A model generated the notes under the pieces. It had not been told where the DNA came from, ran no database searches, and saw nothing but the letters and a program-made list of their open reading frames with translations. A program made the position numbers and the translations under genes. From Vibrio cortegadensis (lineage in GTDB: Bacteria; Pseudomonadota; Gammaproteobacteria; Enterobacterales; Vibrionaceae), in NCBI RefSeq assembly GCF_024347395.1, contig NZ_AP025472.1:868001-932000 (forward strand): a stretch of DNA of 64,000 nt, given 5' to 3'. Of the stretch, positions 63,865 to 64,000 are shown in pieces (within the stretch, counting starts at the first letter, position 1; every line of letters starts with the position of its first letter).

Positions 63865-64000
63865 GTGAATAAAGCACAATTAGTAGAATCAATTGCAGAA
63901 AACGCAGATATTTCAAAAGCATCAGCTGGTCGCGCATTAGACGCATTTATCAGCGCTGTTGGCGATACACTTCAATCCGGTGACCAAGTGGCACTTGTTG
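63865..64000 (+). CDS. hupB: DNA-binding protein HU-beta (partial)
   Basis: The first 45 codons of a HU-type nucleoid protein from a GTG start (AAAGGGGA 8 bases upstream): MNKAQLVESIAENADISKASAGRALDAF..., which is the N-terminal helix pair of the HU dimerisation body. The DNA-binding arms lie beyond the window. hupB following lon is the standard gammaproteobacterial order, favouring HU-beta over HU-alpha or IHF. Confidence 0.95.
   Translation, partial: MNKAQLVESIAENADISKASAGRALDAFISAVGDTLQSGDQVALV

Overview
The window looks like a chromosomal segment of a marine Vibrio (gamma-Proteobacteria, about 44% G+C). The gene orders tsaB-hypothetical-slp-hydrolase-fadD-rnd, minCDE next to a YcgL protein, and tig-clpP-clpX-lon-hupB are all familiar from Vibrio chromosome 1. 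The genus call is an inference from gene order and protein similarity. A Splendidus-clade species is possible but cannot be proven from the sequence alone.

Layout. (1) 1-9.5 kb is housekeeping: the yoaA end, tsaB, a small unknown gene, slp, an alpha/beta hydrolase, fadD and rnd; then minCDE on the minus strand, a YcgL-domain gene and a MltB-type lytic transglycosylase. A 168-bp palindromic MITE-like element follows. (2) 9.7-12 kb has folD, tRNA-Arg(TCT) and a LysE/RhtB exporter. (3) 12.1-18.8 kb holds a two-component system immediately upstream of a sugar ABC transporter resembling the Pseudomonas glucose/mannose GtsABCD system. (4) 18.9-23.8 kb holds a TetR regulator divergent from an agmatine catabolism operon (antiporter, agmatine deiminase, putrescine carbamoyltransferase), with a perfect FNR-type box upstream. 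(5) 23.9-30.5 kb is a set of single genes: a small conserved protein, a GGDEF diguanylate cyclase, the zinc-independent ribosomal proteins L31/L36 behind a perfect Zur-type palindrome, a membrane protein divergent from a MarR regulator with four repeated operator-like palindromes between them, an HflX-type GTPase with an acidic insertion, and a secreted subtilisin. (6) 30.7-50.3 kb is the main attraction: a complete polyunsaturated fatty acid synthase locus, pfaABCD on the minus strand (17.6 kb, translationally coupled), with pfaE (phosphopantetheinyl transferase) divergent and a hot-dog thioesterase converging on pfaE. (7) 50.4-57.3 kb holds a TRAP C4-dicarboxylate transporter (dctPQM) with a sigma-54 promoter, and the convergent dctB-dctD two-component system that should drive it. 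(8) 57.8-64 kb is the protein quality-control cluster tig-clpP-clpX-lon-hupB, with a sigma-32-like promoter before lon; hupB runs off the window.

How the parts work together. PfaE should convert the five ACP domains of PfaA to holo form. PfaA-D then build a long-chain polyunsaturated fatty acid (EPA more likely than DHA, by inference), and the thioesterase may release it. The dct and agu modules bring in and use C4-dicarboxylates and agmatine, with recognisable regulatory DNA next to them. No CRISPR array, prophage, integrase or insertion-sequence transposase was seen. The most notable points are regulatory: a FadR-like site in the pfaE-pfaA divergent region, the repeated MarR-type operators, the Zur and FNR boxes, and length-variable heptamer and octamer tandem repeats placed just after operon ends.
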